This document shows, one piece after another, positions 13,335 through 13,367 of a stretch of 13,367 bases of DNA. The notes under the pieces were generated by a model. The model made no database searches. It was not told the DNA's origin and was given only the letters and a program-made list of their open reading frames with translations. The first letter of the stretch is position 1. Each line of letters opens with the position of its first letter. Location of the stretch: assembly GCA_045540915.1 (NCBI GenBank), contig JAZQID010000039.1, positions 1-13,367 on the forward strand, read 5' to 3'. The position numbers were made by a program, and so were the translations under genes. Source of the DNA: RGIG2206 sp045540915 (GTDB lineage: Bacteria; Bacillota; Clostridia; Oscillospirales; Acutalibacteraceae).

Positions 13335-13367
13335 ATGGGTAAGAATAGTGTAACGGTGCGTATGGGT
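13335..13367 (+). CDS. Possible start of a further gene, cut by the window edge
   Basis: An ATG at 13335 opens a frame that is still open after 11 codons (MGKNSVTVRMG) at the right edge. AAAGAGGG, the 3' arm of the terminator stem (13321-13328), lies 6 bases upstream and could act as its ribosome binding site. Nothing else supports it, and ATGGGT occurs twice (13335-13340, 13362-13367), so this may be part of a repeat. Confidence 0.2.
   Translation, partial: MGKNSVTVRMG

Overview
The window looks like ordinary chromosome of a spore-forming Clostridia bacterium, most likely of the Oscillospiraceae/Ruminococcaceae type. The basis is a YunB sporulation gene, an IspH protein fused to ribosomal protein S1 (an arrangement known from Clostridia), strong AGGAGG-type ribosome binding sites, frequent GTG/TTG starts and Firmicutes gene order. 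All recognised genes are on the + strand.

Layout. (1) Positions 1-1726 hold the end of rdgB (XTP/dITP pyrophosphatase), then yhbY, nadD and yqeK. Neighbouring genes overlap or nearly touch, so this reads as one operon for nucleotide clean-up, ribosome assembly, NAD synthesis and dinucleotide turnover. (2) A near-consensus promoter at 1730-1758 drives rsfS and leuS, which abut exactly; a terminator follows at 4570-4608. (3) yunB stands alone at 4641-5309. (4) A promoter at 5314-5342 drives an HI0933/YhiN-type flavoprotein and the ispH-rpsA fusion, ending at a GAAA-loop terminator (8625-8652). (5) An AT-rich gap of about 270 bases carries the promoter of potABCD (8924-12777), a complete polyamine ABC importer: ATPase, two permeases and a lipoprotein receptor. 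(6) The right end has a hairpin after potD, a small membrane-anchored protein of unknown function, a nested inverted-repeat segment, a strong terminator and perhaps the first codons of another gene.

How the genes work together. Most of the window supplies housekeeping: ribosome assembly and silencing (YhbY, RsfS), tRNA charging (LeuS), NAD and isoprenoid precursors (NadD, IspH), S1-type mRNA binding and polyamine import. No phage, CRISPR, defence or biosynthetic cluster is visible, and I do not see a new multi-gene system. The observations most worth following are: a strong Shine-Dalgarno sequence exactly at the IspH/S1 junction, which could yield a free S1 protein from the fused gene; a sharp codon-usage change across that junction; dyad sequences inside three promoters, clearest at potA; and the compact nested-repeat element near the right edge.
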